NCBI GenBank assembly: GCA_942493135.1
Contig: OW818684.1
Coordinates: 4,402,001-4,466,000 of the forward strand
Direction: 5' to 3'
Source: Planctellipticum sp942493135
Lineage (GTDB): Bacteria > Planctomycetota > Planctomycetia > Planctomycetales > Planctomycetaceae
Length of the DNA: 64,000 nucleotides
Shown: in pieces, positions 9,601-17,414 of the stretch
How positions within the stretch are numbered: position 1 is the stretch's first letter
Layout: each line of letters opens with the position of its first letter
Notes under the pieces: generated by a model
Told to the model about the DNA's origin: nothing
Databases searched by the model: none
What the model saw: only the letters and a program-made list of their open reading frames with translations
Made by a program: the position numbers and the translations under genes

Positions 9601-10918
9601 GCCCGCCCGTTTCGGGTAGCGGCTGAATTTCGGCCTCGACCCAGTGCTCTTCGCCCGACATTGAAAAGATTCGCAGCTCAGTCCGGCAGCACATGCCGCG
9701 TCCAAGGGCGCTTTGGATTTCAGACAGGGATGCAGGATCGCTCCGGTGATCGCTCAGCACGTCCAGCAGCGGCCGGTCTGAGATTGCCGACGTCGCCGTA
9801 CCGCTGATTCGCGACCAGCTCGCGTTGCCCCACACGATTCTCGCATTGTTGTCAGCAATCAGCACTGCATCCGTCGTCATCTGCGCGACCAGCGCCAGCC
9901 GATGCAACTCCGCGGCCCGCGCATGGACCTCGCGATGTTGTTGGCGCAGATGCCGAATTGCCGGATCGATCATCAGCACGTAGACGGCCGCAACCATCCC
10001 CAGCATGAGGATTCCCAGCTCAAGCCGACGACGATTCTCCACTAGCAGAAACTGCTCGAAGTCGCTCTGCAGCGACAGAACCGTCTCATGGCTGGCGGCC
10101 ATAAACTCGTCGGCCGCGCTGATCAGTGCGGCCGACTTGGCCACTCGCTTCTCATCGAGTTCGGCGGCCAGGAGATCCCGGATCTCGTCAACCAGATTTG
10201 CATATCGAGCATCCACATCTGTCAGCCGGAGGAGCGACTGCTGAATTCGCGACGGATGAACTGCCGCCTCAGCATGAATCTGGCTTTTGAGCAGATCGAA
10301 GCTCTCGTGAAGGTCCCGGAGTGAAGCAGACAGCTCTTCGATACGTTGGTCGGCCTCCGCGGGGGTCTGCGTTGTCGGACGCACCGCAAATCGGGCAATC
10401 CGCTGGCTCAACAATTGCTGGTCCCCCGCCAGATGGATGAGCTGACTGTAGGTCGCTGTCGTCTCCGTAGCTCTCTGTTCGGTGAAGTACGTGCCCGTGC
10501 CCAAGGAGGCGACCAGCCCCAGCGCCGTCAGCGTCACCCAGCGGAGACCCGCCGCCGGGTCGTCCGGCACGCGAAATGTCAGTTCTCGCCCGGCTGAGTT
10601 CTGCGGACGTCGCCTCAGTGCCCAGGCCAACAGTGGCCCCGAAAGAGCGGCGAGAATCGCAGCGTCGAGTAGCCCGATATCCCAGCGCGCCACTGGCAGG
10701 CCGAAGGCCAGCAGCGCTCCATGAGACACCAGTTCCGCCGCCACGACGAGGCCAACCAGCCGTAACACGTTGCGGTGAAACGGATCAAGTACTCCCGACC
10801 GCGCTGCAGCGACTGAGTCTGAGTCTGGTGACGACGAACGATCAACTGCGACGCCCAGACTCGCCGGTTCGCTCGAATTTCGAGAAGATCCGACGGGAGA
10901 TGACACGGTGGGCACCAC
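6677..10918 (-). CDS. Membrane hybrid sensor histidine kinase with five PAS domains
   Basis: A 1413-residue sensor kinase. Three or four hydrophobic segments lie in the first ~320 residues. Between the last two is a helical extracytoplasmic region with AGDQQLLSQRIARFAV, typical of the PilJ-type sensor domain. Five PAS/PAC units follow, at roughly residues 340-990. The dimerisation domain carries the phospho-histidine H1018 in MSHEIRTP. An ATPase domain (NLVSNAIKFT, DTGIGM, GTGLGL) and a C-terminal receiver with D1332 in LTDMMMPEMNG complete the protein. The start is GTG. It probably senses an envelope or redox cue and relays phosphate to its own receiver and to the following receiver protein. 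Confidence 0.92.
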   Translation of the reverse strand: MVPTVSSPVGSSRNSSEPASLGVAVDRSSSPDSDSVAAARSGVLDPFHRNVLRLVGLVVAAELVSHGALLAFGLPVARWDIGLLDAAILAALSGPLLAWALRRRPQNSAGRELTFRVPDDPAAGLRWVTLTALGLVASLGTGTYFTEQRATETTATYSQLIHLAGDQQLLSQRIARFAVRPTTQTPAEADQRIEELSASLRDLHESFDLLKSQIHAEAAVHPSRIQQSLLRLTDVDARYANLVDEIRDLLAAELDEKRVAKSAALISAADEFMAASHETVLSLQSDFEQFLLVENRRRLELGILMLGMVAAVYVLMIDPAIRHLRQQHREVHARAAELHRLALVAQMTTDAVLIADNNARIVWGNASWSRISGTATSAISDRPLLDVLSDHRSDPASLSEIQSALGRGMCCRTELRIFSMSGEEHWVEAEIQPLPETGGPDSGYIVVLSDITRLKKNRARLVEQVRQLDEAEKSANLGHWSRDLSTGTMRWTAQIFRIHRLEPADQPPAYSQLLALYDSESGRRLDEALNRALATGDQIKLVLRTSDADERYVAVSGSARLDAAGELCGLHGTIQDVTTQVLADRFRAETEERYRQLADSIPTMTWLSGPDTGCTDFNKAWLLFRGRPLEEELGDGWAEGLHPEDREMCLTRYRTAFDARSPYAATYRLRRHDGVYRWIEARGAARYSPTGSFLGYAGGCVDITDLKESQQRLRESERFLERAGEVAGVGGWELDLTTQQVHWTAQTCRIHEVPVGYRPTLDEAVAFYAPAARPVIQKAIEEAIANGESWDLELPLETTTGRSIWVRAVGQVEYANDRPLRLYGAFQDITRRKTAEFEAVRSSALIRGVLDAAAEFSIIAVDPDGLITIFNRGAERLLGYSAREMIGIHTPGVIHLKEEVEARGQELSRELGYSVEGFRVFVENVERFGSELREWTYVRKDGSQFPVLLTVNVVLTGRDEVVGYLGIAQDISARKQAEESQLATNRRLEVANRRAEEMAVKAREASRLKSEFLANMSHEIRTPMTAILGYTELLADEEDVPLERDERLDYISTIRRNGEHLLALINDILDVSKIEAGKMTIEQVAMQPMRLLEDVRELMLVKAQAKGIRLEVSCREELPATIESDPVRLKQILVNLVSNAIKFTELGRVTVTAGFEPGGPRGPSIRFDVEDTGIGMNAEQLELLFEAFQQADSTTTRKFGGTGLGLRISRRLAELMGGDISVRSEPGSGSIFTVRIAAVLPQEAGPTCIDRAKLQVPAPSAPCRPQPLAGVRVLFAEDGPDNRRLISFILRKAGAEVRLFENGRRALESLTVDGTVDGLLKADPGVDLILTDMMMPEMNGYALTRQLRDGGCVLPIVALTANAMGGDGQKCLAAGCDAYASKPIEQVSLIELLEAAVKLHPRKTVLSGRPPGE

Positions 10919-11156
10919 GAGAATGGACGAGACGAAATGTCTGTTTATCTCGTTATCGACGTCGACAATTCCTCGACTTGAGCGGAAAACGGCCGACGAC
11001 TGACCTGAAGCCTTTACCCTGCAACATGTTGAGGGGTTTTACATGCCCGCTCCTGCATGCCGCTGGCACGCGACCAGAGATGATGCCCGCATACCGGTCG
11101 GTAGCCGTTTGTTTGCAGTCCGTGCATCCACGCGTACCCGAGTTGCCCCACTCGCG

Positions 11157-11660
11157 TCACCGGGGGGCAGGCTGGTCCGTCCCGTCCAGAAAAGCTTCCT
11201 GCTCGGGGGTCAGAAAGTCCAACGACAGCCATTGGTGACCGCGCTGCACCAGAATCGCTCCGGGAAACGTCGTCTGATGACGTTCAATCGCCGCCAGAAT
11301 CTTGTCCTGAATTGTTGGATCGGACGGCAGCTCGGCCAGGACAGCCATCGCAAAATCCCGCTGCTTCGGCTCAACCATCGCGTGCCAGTGCAGCTCAAAC
11401 TCCTCACCGAGCGCCTTCAGCAGCGGCGCCACGTGCGGGCGGTCAAATCGGGTTTCTGCCACATCATCCGTATCCATGTATCGTCCGCCCCGCTCGAAGA
11501 AGGGCAGGGCGTCGACCCACGGCCACTTCTCCTTCCAGTCCGTCTCGACCTGCTGATCGAACCGGGCTGCCTCATCGACCTCCGCGGCCGCTCCGCAACC
11601 GAGGCATGCACACAGACTGGTCAGCAGCAGCACTCGTTGCACAGTCTGAAGGGTATTCAT
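11157..11660 (-). CDS. Hypothetical lipoprotein
   Basis: About 167 residues. From the ATG at 11660 the sequence is a short basic N-terminus, a hydrophobic run and the lipobox-like CLGCGA, so it should be lipid-anchored. The longer frame to 11705 adds 15 residues without a signal peptide, so I did not use it. The mature part is hydrophilic with acidic and aromatic residues (KWPWVDALPFFERGGRY). I recognise no domain. It lies 63 bp after the DUF1559 gene on the same strand and may be part of that transcription unit. Confidence 0.65.
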   Translation of the reverse strand: MNTLQTVQRVLLLTSLCACLGCGAAAEVDEAARFDQQVETDWKEKWPWVDALPFFERGGRYMDTDDVAETRFDRPHVAPLLKALGEEFELHWHAMVEPKQRDFAMAVLAELPSDPTIQDKILAAIERHQTTFPGAILVQRGHQWLSLDFLTPEQEAFLDGTDQPAPR

Positions 11661-11723
11661 CGGCTCGCTTTCAGAGTGGGACAGCCCCGTACCGAAACAT
11701 CTCACGTCGAAGACCCCGGGACC

Positions 11724-12557
11724 TCAGAACTCAACCGTTTCGCCGCCGCCGGGCGTCCCCAGAGCTTCCAGCACGCGCACGTCGATGTTCTCGCTGACAA
11801 ACCGCACGGAACCGTCTGCGAGACAGAAATTCGCACCGCCGACGTGGCGGCTGCTGAAACTGCCGGACGAAGTCAGCGAGCGATTGATTGGCCAGAGTCC
11901 GGACGCTTCGACGTACGGCGTCGAGGCAAAAATGTACGTGTCCGTCTCCGCGATAAACCCGCACCACGAGGATGTGACCAGCAGACTGCCGGACACGGAC
12001 GGAATATGAATCCGTTCGCCGAGCAGCAACGTCTGCGACAGTCCGTCCGTAACATCTGCAAACTGAACGCTCGAAAGTGCCGAGAGTACGCCCTGGCTGC
12101 CGACGGCGTTGCCAGTGGCGATCGTCGCGTCTGCATGCCCGGGAATCACCACGCGCACCGCATCGGGCAGCGAATCCGACGGGCAGCGCCAGATCGACAG
12201 CGGCGTCGCAATCACGTCCCGGTTGGCTCCGACCGCCGTCCCCAGGTCAAAATCAATCCGGCCGTATAACGGCGACTGCTCGAGCTGTGGCAGAATCATG
12301 GCCCCCCAGCCCCAGCCGGAAAACGTCCGGAATGAAGGCCCTACCACCAGGGCGCCCGGCGGCAGAACGAGGTGGGCGTCGTGGTAGTTATGCAGGGCCA
12401 GACCAAGCTGCCGCAACTGGTTCTGACACTGCGAACGCCGCGCCGCTTCCCGCGCCTGCTGAACGGCGGGGACCAGCAGCCCGACGAGCACGGCGACGAT
12501 CGCCATGACGGCCAGCAGTTCCAGCAAGGTGAATCCGTTTCGTTTCCGGACTGCCAT
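11724..12557 (-). CDS. DUF1559 prepilin-like secreted protein
   Basis: 277 residues from the ATG at 12557. The N-terminus MAVRKRNGFTLLELLAVMAI is a type IV prepilin cleavage/methylation signal: G|FTLLE with a following hydrophobic helix. The rest matches the DUF1559 (SBP_bac_10) family, which is greatly expanded in Planctomycetes. Characteristic pieces are NLxxIGxALHNYHD-like QLGLALHNYHD near residue 60 and the C-terminal HVGGANFCLADGSVRF. It is probably processed by a prepilin peptidase and assembled as a pseudopilin, but its role is unknown. The longer frame to 12788 runs through a terminator hairpin and the upstream gene, so it is rejected. Confidence 0.92.
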   Translation of the reverse strand: MAVRKRNGFTLLELLAVMAIVAVLVGLLVPAVQQAREAARRSQCQNQLRQLGLALHNYHDAHLVLPPGALVVGPSFRTFSGWGWGAMILPQLEQSPLYGRIDFDLGTAVGANRDVIATPLSIWRCPSDSLPDAVRVVIPGHADATIATGNAVGSQGVLSALSSVQFADVTDGLSQTLLLGERIHIPSVSGSLLVTSSWCGFIAETDTYIFASTPYVEASGLWPINRSLTSSGSFSSRHVGGANFCLADGSVRFVSENIDVRVLEALGTPGGGETVEF

Positions 12558-12581
12558 CGGACTGCCCTTCGGACCGAAAAC

Positions 12582-12613
12582 GGAGGATCGACGACGGACG
12601 TCGTCGATCCTCC
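12582..12613 (-). terminator. Intrinsic terminator after the small secreted protein gene
   Basis: A 14-bp perfect inverted repeat (12582-12595 with 12600-12613) has a 4-nt loop. Read on the minus strand it is followed by GTTTTCGG. It lies 30 bp past the stop of the gene at 12644-13036 and before the DUF1559 start. Confidence 0.7.
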
Positions 12614-12643
12614 CTATATGTCTGACGACAACGCGACGGCAGG

Positions 12644-13036
12644 CTACGCCGGAGGCCCGTACATGCAGTTCTTGAACGAAGCGCAGCCGGAGGCGCAGCC
12701 TCCTTTGGTTACGAAATACCTGGACTTGACGATGCAGCCATCGTAGGAATTCGTCGTTTGGTACGCGTCCACAATGTCCGTGAAGCACTGGGCGCGGCCC
12801 GATTCATTCACGACCTGCCCGCGGACCGTGGCAGTCATGCATCGCGTCTTCGTGTTGTAGCAGGTCTTGACGATCCCGCCCCCGGTCAGGTGACCGCACC
12901 AGCTCAGGTTGCCGTACATATTGACCCCAGGCAGTTCGATCCAATAGGACTCGCAGTAGACTTTCGCCTGCGCCACCGTAATGCCAACGGTCATTACAGC
13001 CACGATCGCCGCCGCAACTTTCCAGTTCTGCAACAT
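12644..13036 (-). CDS. Small cysteine-rich secreted protein (paralog of the next gene upstream)
   Basis: 130 residues with an N-terminal signal peptide ending near VAQAK. The mature part has nine cysteines, including GGCASGCASFKNC near the C-terminus. I recognise no family. Its central region aligns by eye with the protein encoded at 13414-13779: K(V/I)..E, PGV..YG.LS, a Gly-rich turn, NT(K/R)T and V.G...V.N.S.R.Q. The cysteines are mostly absent from the paralog. It lies between that paralog and a prepilin-like gene on one strand, so a cell-surface or structural role is possible. That is inference. Confidence 0.7.
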   Translation of the reverse strand: MLQNWKVAAAIVAVMTVGITVAQAKVYCESYWIELPGVNMYGNLSWCGHLTGGGIVKTCYNTKTRCMTATVRGQVVNESGRAQCFTDIVDAYQTTNSYDGCIVKSRYFVTKGGCASGCASFKNCMYGPPA

Positions 13037-13413
13037 TTCACCGGCCCTCTTTTCAAAACCAACGATTTCGGCCCCCCGACGCCGGGCAGCCTGGACTCGC
13101 CACTCCAGTCGCGGATCTCCGCTCCCCTGGCGCGGCGACTCGACTGGTCAGATCGTACGAAACCGGAAACTCGGAACAATCGGCAATATCGCCAATCCAG
13201 GCTGGTGACTCTGCACGAGACCTGATGTGCACCACTCAGGCGTGTAAGTCCTGCCGAGTCCCGCTGCGTCCGTGACAAACTTCGACAACTCGATTCCGAC
13301 TGAAACGGCGGCGCAACTCCTGCGACAAGCAAGGAACGTCGGGCGAGCGACGACTCTCTTCTGGCTCGCCCGAATCGGGGTTTCCTGACAGCTCTGGAAT
13401 CTGCAGGGTGGAC
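13037..13413. other. Intergenic region between the two small secreted protein genes
   Basis: 377 bases with no supported gene. It holds a hairpin near its 13340-13372 end; the remaining open frames are short and have no signal, motif or ribosome site. Confidence 0.5.
13340..13372 (-). terminator. Hairpin downstream of the 13414-13779 gene
   Basis: A 9-bp inverted repeat CGGGCGAGC / GCTCGCCCG (13340-13348 and 13364-13372) starts about 40 bp after the stop codon on the minus strand. No clear T-run follows, so terminator activity is tentative. Confidence 0.35.
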
Positions 13414-13779
13414 TCAGACGTCCATGTCGTAGCCCCTGGCCACCGCCGTGTAGACCGCGCAGCCATTCTTGGCCACGCAGTAAATGTCAGAAAGGATCTG
13501 GAACGGCAGCCCCGATACCCCGACGTTGCGGTACTTCTGGCACCGTCTCGAAAGATTCGTGACCCGGGCTCTTCCGACGATCACCGTGCGATTGGTGCGG
13601 GTGTTCGTCGTCAGTTTCAGCACACCAGACCCGGACTCGCTTAACGACAACATGCCGTACCCATCAACTCCGGGGAAATAGGCTGGTATGTTCTCAACGA
13701 TGATCTTCCCGAACGCCACATTGGCGGCCAGAAGGGCCGATAAACCGACAATCATCAGGACCTGACGGCGCTGAAACAT
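13414..13779 (-). CDS. Small secreted protein, diverged paralog of the adjacent cysteine-rich protein
   Basis: 121 residues from the ATG at 13779, which begins a clean signal peptide (MFQRRQVLMIVGLSALLAAN). The longer frame to 13935 has no signal sequence. The mature part contains FPGVDGYGMLSL, NTRTNRT and a C-terminal region with three cysteines. The layout matches the next gene downstream, suggesting an old tandem duplication. No domain is recognised. It may start a transcription unit running through the DUF1559 gene, although a strong terminator lies in between. Confidence 0.65.
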   Translation of the reverse strand: MFQRRQVLMIVGLSALLAANVAFGKIIVENIPAYFPGVDGYGMLSLSESGSGVLKLTTNTRTNRTVIVGRARVTNLSRRCQKYRNVGVSGLPFQILSDIYCVAKNGCAVYTAVARGYDMDV

Positions 13780-14173
13780 CCTCGACTCCCTGGTACTGCG
13801 CTGCGGAACTGCAATGTCCAACAGAGGACAACGCAGAGGCCGGCCCTGGATCGCTCGCGGCATCCGATCGGCCTGCCATGTTGACCCGCCTTTAAACCAC
13901 GCTGTCTGCGGCAGCACAATTGGTAGAATCATCAAAATGGGAGAACAGCGCAGATTTGGCGGATTTTGCCATGCTGGCTGTACAGTGACGCCAGTTCTCG
14001 GAGGCAGCGCTGGGCGCCGCCCATCAAGCGTCCACGCTCGCTGCCATTCCGCCGCCCCCCGACCGAGCTCTATTTACCGATCTCTGTGGTTCTGCGAGAC
14101 TTCCCGGCCCGAGCGGAGTCCGGGGATGGAATCTGCGGTCCGCTCGCCAGTCACGCACTGCAGGGATGCTCCG

Positions 14174-15163
14174 ATGTCCGTTTCGGTGGTCGTACCGATC
14201 TACAACGAAGTCGAAAACGTTCCCCTTCTGCATCGCGCCGTCTCCGACGTCATGCAACAGCTGGGCTGCCCGTACGAGTTGATTCTCGTCAATGACGGCT
14301 CCAAAGACGGCTCAACCGCCGCACTCGAACAACTCGCCCGGGCCGATTCCCGCGTCAAGGTCATCGAATTCCGCCGGAACTACGGCCAGACCGCCGCCAT
14401 GCAGGCCGGGATTCAGGCCGCTTCGTTTGAAGTCACCGTCCTGCTCGACGGCGATCTGCAGAACGATCCGACCGACATCCCGATGATGCTCGACAAGATC
14501 GACGAGGGCTACGACCTAGTCCACGGCTGGCGGAAGAACCGCCAGGACACGTTCATCAACCGCAAGCTCCCGTCGAAGATCGCCAACTGGATTATCTCGA
14601 AGGTCACCGGATTTCCGGTTCACGACCTCGGCTGCACACTGAAAGCGGTTCGGACCGAGATCGCCCAGGAACTGCAGCTCTATGGCGAGATGCACCGCTT
14701 CATCCCCATCCTCGCCCACTGGCGCGGAGCCCGCTGCGTCGAAGTCGTCACCAATCATCACCCGCGCCGTTTTGGCCAGTCGAAGTACGGCATCTCCCGC
14801 ACCACCCGGGTGATCCTCGATCTGATGACGGTCAAGTACCTGATTCAGTACGTCGTCAGCCCGATGAAGCTCTTCGGCATGATCGGACTGGTCTGCGGCC
14901 TGGTTGCGTCGCTGGCCGGTGTCGGCACTCTCTGGATGAAGCTCGCCAGCGGCGTGGACATGACCGGCAATCCGCTGCTGCTGCTGACCTGCCTCTCCGC
15001 GATGCTGGGTGTGCAGTTTTTCTTCATGGGAATGCTCGGCGAAATGTGCAGCCGGATCTTCTTCGAAGTCCGCGGCATGCCCAACTACGCCATCCGCCGG
15101 ACCTGGAACGTCGAAGCCCCGACGGCGCTGCCGCTGAGCGCCGGTGACCGCCGCGCCGCGTAA
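14174..15163 (+). CDS. Family 2 glycosyltransferase, polyprenyl-phosphate sugar transferase type
   Basis: 329 residues from the ATG at 14174, where the protein begins MSVSVVVPIYNE, the usual GT2 start. The longer frame to 13814 has no homologous N-terminus. The catalytic domain shows LVNDGSKDGS, the donor-binding LLDGDLQNDP (DxD-like) and the NYGQTAAMQAG segment common in DPM1/ArnC/GtrB-like enzymes. Two C-terminal membrane helices (about residues 235-258 and 275-300) follow. It probably moves a sugar from a nucleotide donor to undecaprenyl phosphate for envelope glycosylation. Donor identity is not readable. Confidence 0.88.
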   Translation: MSVSVVVPIYNEVENVPLLHRAVSDVMQQLGCPYELILVNDGSKDGSTAALEQLARADSRVKVIEFRRNYGQTAAMQAGIQAASFEVTVLLDGDLQNDPTDIPMMLDKIDEGYDLVHGWRKNRQDTFINRKLPSKIANWIISKVTGFPVHDLGCTLKAVRTEIAQELQLYGEMHRFIPILAHWRGARCVEVVTNHHPRRFGQSKYGISRTTRVILDLMTVKYLIQYVVSPMKLFGMIGLVCGLVASLAGVGTLWMKLASGVDMTGNPLLLLTCLSAMLGVQFFFMGMLGEMCSRIFFEVRGMPNYAIRRTWNVEAPTALPLSAGDRRAA

Positions 15164-15189
15164 GGACTTCGCATTTCTCTGCGAAGTCC
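15164..15189. terminator. Bidirectional terminator hairpin between convergent genes
   Basis: A perfect 10-bp inverted repeat GGACTTCGCA / TGCGAAGTCC (15164-15173 and 15180-15189) with a 6-nt loop starts right after the glycosyltransferase stop. It lies 14 bp from the end of the convergent lipoprotein gene. Confidence 0.6.
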
Positions 15190-15202
15190 GAAGCCCGATT
15201 TC

Positions 15203-15808
15203 TCAGTCCTCAAACTTCGCCGACTTCACGAACTCCAGCACCGCTTCCTTCTGCGCCTCAATCGTGGCCCGCGGCCCGGTCAGCTTGCAGAAAAAGTTCG
15301 CCTGCTTGAGTGGCAGCACCACGCCCAGCATCGCCCAGCCCGGCTTGACGCCGCCGCCGCCAAAACCGTCCTGAAAGCTGCCGAACAGTTCCACGACCGC
15401 GGCCTCGTGGCCATCGACCATCAGCGTGCTTTCCGCGGACGACGGATCGCCCTCTCCGGGGGAGAATTGTCCCCGCCAGCGGGAGATGTTGGCCTCGACC
15501 CCGCCCCCGGCGGTCGAAAGCGTCAGCCGGCCCGGCCCCGCATCTCCATCCAGTTTGTACTCCGCCAGCAGCATGTCGCTCTTCAGCGGAACCTCTTCCC
15601 AGCCCGCCGGCACGGTCAGTCGAATCCCGCCGAATCGGCGTTCCTGCGGCGCCGATGACCCCCCCCCGGAAACGTCGCCCCCATGCCGTGCTGCCGGGCC
15701 CGATTTCGCGACCGGAACCGGCGGATCGGCCACAGGGCCGGTGTCGCCACATCCCGCCAGAACTGCCGTAACCAGACCACACATCAGTTGTCGCCGCTGT
15801 ACTTGCAT
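15203..15808 (-). CDS. Hypothetical lipoprotein
   Basis: 201 residues. The N-terminus (MQVQRRQLMCGLVTAVLAGC) has a charged start, hydrophobic core and lipobox LAGC, so it is likely an anchored envelope lipoprotein. The mature protein has a Gly/Ser-rich spacer (about residues 40-55), then a domain with FGGIRLTVPAGWEEVPL and LAEYKLDGDAGPGRLTLS. This layout is seen in several uncharacterised planctomycete lipoproteins. Function unknown. It is convergent with the glycosyltransferase and divergent from the efflux adaptor gene. Confidence 0.75.
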   Translation of the reverse strand: MQVQRRQLMCGLVTAVLAGCGDTGPVADPPVPVAKSGPAARHGGDVSGGGSSAPQERRFGGIRLTVPAGWEEVPLKSDMLLAEYKLDGDAGPGRLTLSTAGGGVEANISRWRGQFSPGEGDPSSAESTLMVDGHEAAVVELFGSFQDGFGGGGVKPGWAMLGVVLPLKQANFFCKLTGPRATIEAQKEAVLEFVKSAKFED

Positions 15809-15923
15809 GGAACGCTGACTCCCTCTATATCGCTTCGACCGTTAAACCTGTCCCCGAAATCCTAACACAGCGCGGCTACGACTCTCCACCGGCCGAATCT
15901 GTGCTCCGGATGTCGGTTCGGAA

Positions 15924-15953
15924 TTGACAGGCTGGACTGTCAGAGAGTTTGAT
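15924..15953 (+). promoter_or_regulatory. Candidate promoter for the RND efflux genes
   Basis: A perfect TTGACA (15924-15929) is followed after 18 nt by TTTGAT (15948-15953). It lies about 65 nt before the adaptor ATG, and falls inside the longer reading frame of that gene, which argues for the downstream start. Confidence 0.4.
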
Positions 15954-16016
15954 AAAGGACGACTTGCGCATTGGCGCGCGACCTGCCCGCCTCTTCCCTC
16001 CGCTGAAGCTCTCGCC

Positions 16017-17363
16017 ATGCTGCACCCCCCTGCACGACTGTTTTGCCTGCGGCCTATACCCTTTGCTGCGCTAACCATTGTCGCGGCGCTGGGTTTGGCG
16101 GGATGTGGTCATGTGCCGGCTGCGAAGGAGCAGGGGCGACCGAAGGCCGCCAGCGGTCCTCCGCCGAAAGTCGAAGTCCTGCAAGTCTCCGCACAGCCGT
16201 GGCGGCGGACCGTCCGGGCGCAGGGGAGCCTGACGGCGGACGAATACTCGGTTGTCGGAGCGAAAGTTCCCGGGCGGATCGCCGAATCTCGCGTTGAACT
16301 TGGAGACACTGTCAAATCGGGCAGTACTCTGGCTCAAATGGAACGGGGCGATCTCGAAACTCGCGTCGCCCAGGCCGAGGCGACCCTGGCGCAAGCGTGT
16401 GCGGCGGTCGGGCTGAAGCCCACCGACTCAACGGACAAACTCAATAAAGAAAACTCGCCGCCGGTCCGGCAGGAAAAGGCGATGCTGGAGGATGCCCGCG
16501 GGCAACTCCAGCGCGCGCTGCAGCTGCGAGAGCAGGGGGCGATCACGCAGGCGGAAACCGATCAACTGCAGGCCGCCGTCGACGTGGCGGATGCCCGCTA
16601 TGCGTCATCGCTCAATGCCGTCGAAGAACGACTGGCGACGATTGCTCTCCGACGGGCCGAGCTCAATTTCGCCCGCCAGCAGTTGGCGGACGCCACGGTG
16701 GTCGCGCCGTTCGATAGTCTGGTTCAGCAGCGGCATGTAGCGCCGGGCACCTATGTCGCCGTGGGACAGCCGGTCGCCACGCTGGTGCGGATCGATCCGG
16801 TCCGATTTCGCGGACAGGTTCCCGAGCGGTTTGCCCTGCAATTGGAGGTCGGTCAGACGGTGGAAGTCCAGCTGGAGGGAGAAGCTCAACCTCGCGTCGG
16901 ACGGATTTCGCGCATCAGTCCCGAACTCGATCAGCAGACGCGTTCGCTGACCTTCGAGGCGGATCTGCCCAATCCCGATAACCATTTGCGCGCGGGATTG
17001 TTTGCCATTGCCGATGTCGTCGTGAATCCGGAATTGCCAGTCCTGGCCGTCCCGCGTACCTCGATCACCGAGTTCGCCGGCGTCGAACGCGTCTGGAAGC
17101 TGGTTGATGGCGAGGCCTCGGAGGTCGCCGTCCGGACCGGCCAGTTGCAGGGATCGTTGGTTGAGATTCTGGATGGCATTAAGGAGGGCGACGAAATCGT
17201 CATCCAGGCGGGCATGGCCCGGGCCGGCAAAGTCGAGATCGTCAAGCGAGTCACGCTGGATCCCCGTCAGAAGCTGCAGGCCGTCCGAGGCGACTCTGCG
17301 GAGGCCGGTCCCGTCGGCGGCGATGTCGAGGAGACCGACGCAGCGTCAGTCCGTAGCGAGTAG
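16017..17363 (+). CDS. RND efflux periplasmic adaptor (membrane fusion protein), lipoprotein
   Basis: 448 residues from the ATG at 16017. The N-terminal signal ends in the lipobox LAGC, so the adaptor is lipid-anchored like AcrA/MexA. Domains in order are a lipoyl half-motif (VVGAKVPGRIAESRVELGD), a coiled-coil hairpin (about residues 110-210), the second lipoyl half (ATVVAPFDSLVQQRHVAPG), a beta-barrel and a membrane-proximal domain. It links an inner-membrane RND pump to an outer-membrane channel. The pump gene starts 51 bp downstream. No TolC-type gene is visible here. Confidence 0.9.
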   Translation: MLHPPARLFCLRPIPFAALTIVAALGLAGCGHVPAAKEQGRPKAASGPPPKVEVLQVSAQPWRRTVRAQGSLTADEYSVVGAKVPGRIAESRVELGDTVKSGSTLAQMERGDLETRVAQAEATLAQACAAVGLKPTDSTDKLNKENSPPVRQEKAMLEDARGQLQRALQLREQGAITQAETDQLQAAVDVADARYASSLNAVEERLATIALRRAELNFARQQLADATVVAPFDSLVQQRHVAPGTYVAVGQPVATLVRIDPVRFRGQVPERFALQLEVGQTVEVQLEGEAQPRVGRISRISPELDQQTRSLTFEADLPNPDNHLRAGLFAIADVVVNPELPVLAVPRTSITEFAGVERVWKLVDGEASEVAVRTGQLQGSLVEILDGIKEGDEIVIQAGMARAGKVEIVKRVTLDPRQKLQAVRGDSAEAGPVGGDVEETDAASVRSE

Positions 17364-17414
17364 ATCAGGCCGATCCGGGATGGGCTCCGCGGAGCCGCGA
17401 CAGGAGCGTAAACC

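Noticed and set aside
12558..12788. N-terminal extension of the DUF1559 gene
   Set aside because: It would run through a 14-bp terminator hairpin and the upstream gene, while the prepilin signal begins at 12557.
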